Source: Agrypnia vestita (taxonomy: Eukaryota > Arthropoda > Insecta > Trichoptera > Phryganeidae). From it: a stretch of DNA of 64,000 nucleotides. The DNA lies in NCBI GenBank assembly GCA_016648135.1, contig JADDOH010000317.1:310001-374000 (forward strand). Reading direction: 5' to 3'. Positions 63,168 through 64,000 of the stretch are shown here, piece by piece. Below the pieces are notes generated by a model. That model saw only the letters and a list, made by a program, of their open reading frames with translations, did no database searches and was not told where the DNA came from. Made by a program: the position numbers and the translations under genes. The number at the start of each line of letters is the position of its first letter. The first letter of the stretch is position 1.

Positions 63168-64000
63168 TTAGGTCCTTACATATGAAAATGGCGTTTAGTA
63201 TGGGAGGAACATAAAGCCGATTTTTTTTTATTATAATATATTTATTTAATCAAAGTATGTACCATTGCTATCTATGCACTTTTGCCATCTCATAGGTAGT
63301 TCATCGATCCCTTTACTAAAAAAACCATTCGGACGGGAATCAATAAAATCTTTGAAGGCGGTTTGGACTGCCCCATCGGAGTTGAATTTTTTTCTTTGCA
63401 AGAAGTTATCCAAATTTCGAAAAAAATGGTAATCTGTTGGGGCAAGGTCCGGAGAGTACGGTGGATGTCTTAGACATTCCAATTGAAGCTCCTCTAATTT
63501 GGTAGCCGTCTGTTGTGCAGCGTGTGGTCTAGCGTTATCATGAAGCAGCAGTGGCCTAGAGCGATTAACCAGCCTCGGTTGTTTAGCAGCTAGCTTTTCC
63601 ATCATGGTTTGCAGTTGCTGACAATAGACATCTGCCGTAATCGTCTGGCCAGATTTACGAAAGCTGTAGTGAACGACACCAGCACTAATCCACCAAACGC
63701 TCACAAGTAACTTTTTTGGAGTCAATTTTCGCTTGGGGCATGGTTTGGCTGGTTCGGCAGGGTTCAGCCATTGCGATGAGCGCTTCCGATTATCGTACAA
63801 GGATCCACTTTTCATCACAGATAATGATTCGATTTAAAATCCCTTCATTATTATGCCGGTTGAGTAATGCAACGCAGCAGTCAACGCGCGTTTGTTGATT
63901 TGCTTCACTCAATTCGTGAGGTACCCACCTTTCAAGCTTTTTCACCTTACCAATTTGCTTCAAGTGGATTAAAACAGTTTTATCACTAACACCGCAGCCT
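63168..64000 (-). pseudogene. Mariner transposase pseudogene (cecropia-like), cut by window end
   Basis: A cut-and-paste DNA transposon of the Tc1/mariner superfamily, D,D34D type. The plus-strand edge TTAGGTCCTTACATATGAAA at 63,168 is its inverted terminal repeat, preceded by the TA target site. The transposase reads on the minus strand. From the window edge: helix-turn-helix remnant (VSDKTVLIHLKQIGKVKKLE), WVPHEL box, first catalytic Asp in CDEKWIL; then a one-base insertion near 63,798-63,802 shifts the frame; then YDNRKRSSQWL, second Asp in LLLHDNARPHAA and third Asp in YSPDLAPTDYHFF. The stop is at 63,246-63,248. All three catalytic Asp are present but the frameshift inactivates it. The 5' end lies outside the window. 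Confidence 0.93.

Overview
The window looks like a piece of an insect nuclear genome, most likely a moth or butterfly. It is strongly AT-rich, with one long-intron gene and many interspersed repeats: a tRNA-derived SINE family, a cecropia-type mariner, RTE- and jockey-like LINE remnants, Helitron-like fragments and several MITEs. The order is inferred from this repeat mix; no barcode or rRNA sequence is present to fix it.

The one well-supported protein gene is an inward-rectifier potassium channel (Kir/Irk family) on the minus strand. Its coding part runs from about 60,609 down to 21,433, over 39 kb. I could join it exon by exon with matching phases: exon 1 (60,497-60,609, moderate support), exon 2 with M1 and pore helix (46,803-47,138), exon 3 with the GYG filter and M2 (42,818-42,911), two alternative fourth exons of exactly 180 nt each (4a 39,926-40,105; 4b 38,451-38,630), exons 5-7 of the cytoplasmic domain (34,144-34,333; 33,271-33,395; 25,841-25,946), a His/Asn/Gly-rich tail exon 8 (23,698-24,171) and a short last exon 9 (21,433-21,485). 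With one fourth exon the product is 556 residues. The two fourth exons encode the end of M2, the PIP2-contact region and the first cytoplasmic strands. They are about 65% identical and differ in the residues expected to set lipid affinity. They look mutually exclusive and are the most interesting biology here.

Layout: 1-20.7 kb is downstream, with no convincing gene, several MITE/SINE copies, a cluster of hairpins at 12.7-13.1 kb and small tandem arrays at 17.0-17.8 kb. From 20.7 to 62.3 kb is the Kir gene. Its introns hold a jockey-like LINE (26.6-28.3 kb), an RTE 3' fragment with target-site duplication (30.6-31.2 kb), another LINE tail (32.2-32.4 kb), a nine-copy 44-bp array (37.5-37.9 kb), a SINE split by a hAT-like MITE (44.5-45.1 kb) and an unassigned 5-kb segment rich in tandem duplications (52.3-57.3 kb). 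From 60.6 to 63.2 kb is the probable 5' region of the gene, including a short in-frame upstream ORF and a strong splice donor at 62,261. From 63.2 kb to the window end is a mariner transposase pseudogene.

I see no bacterial-type operons, CRISPR arrays, rRNA genes or free-standing tRNA genes. Most other open reading frames are antisense shadows of the channel exons or chance frames in AT-rich DNA.
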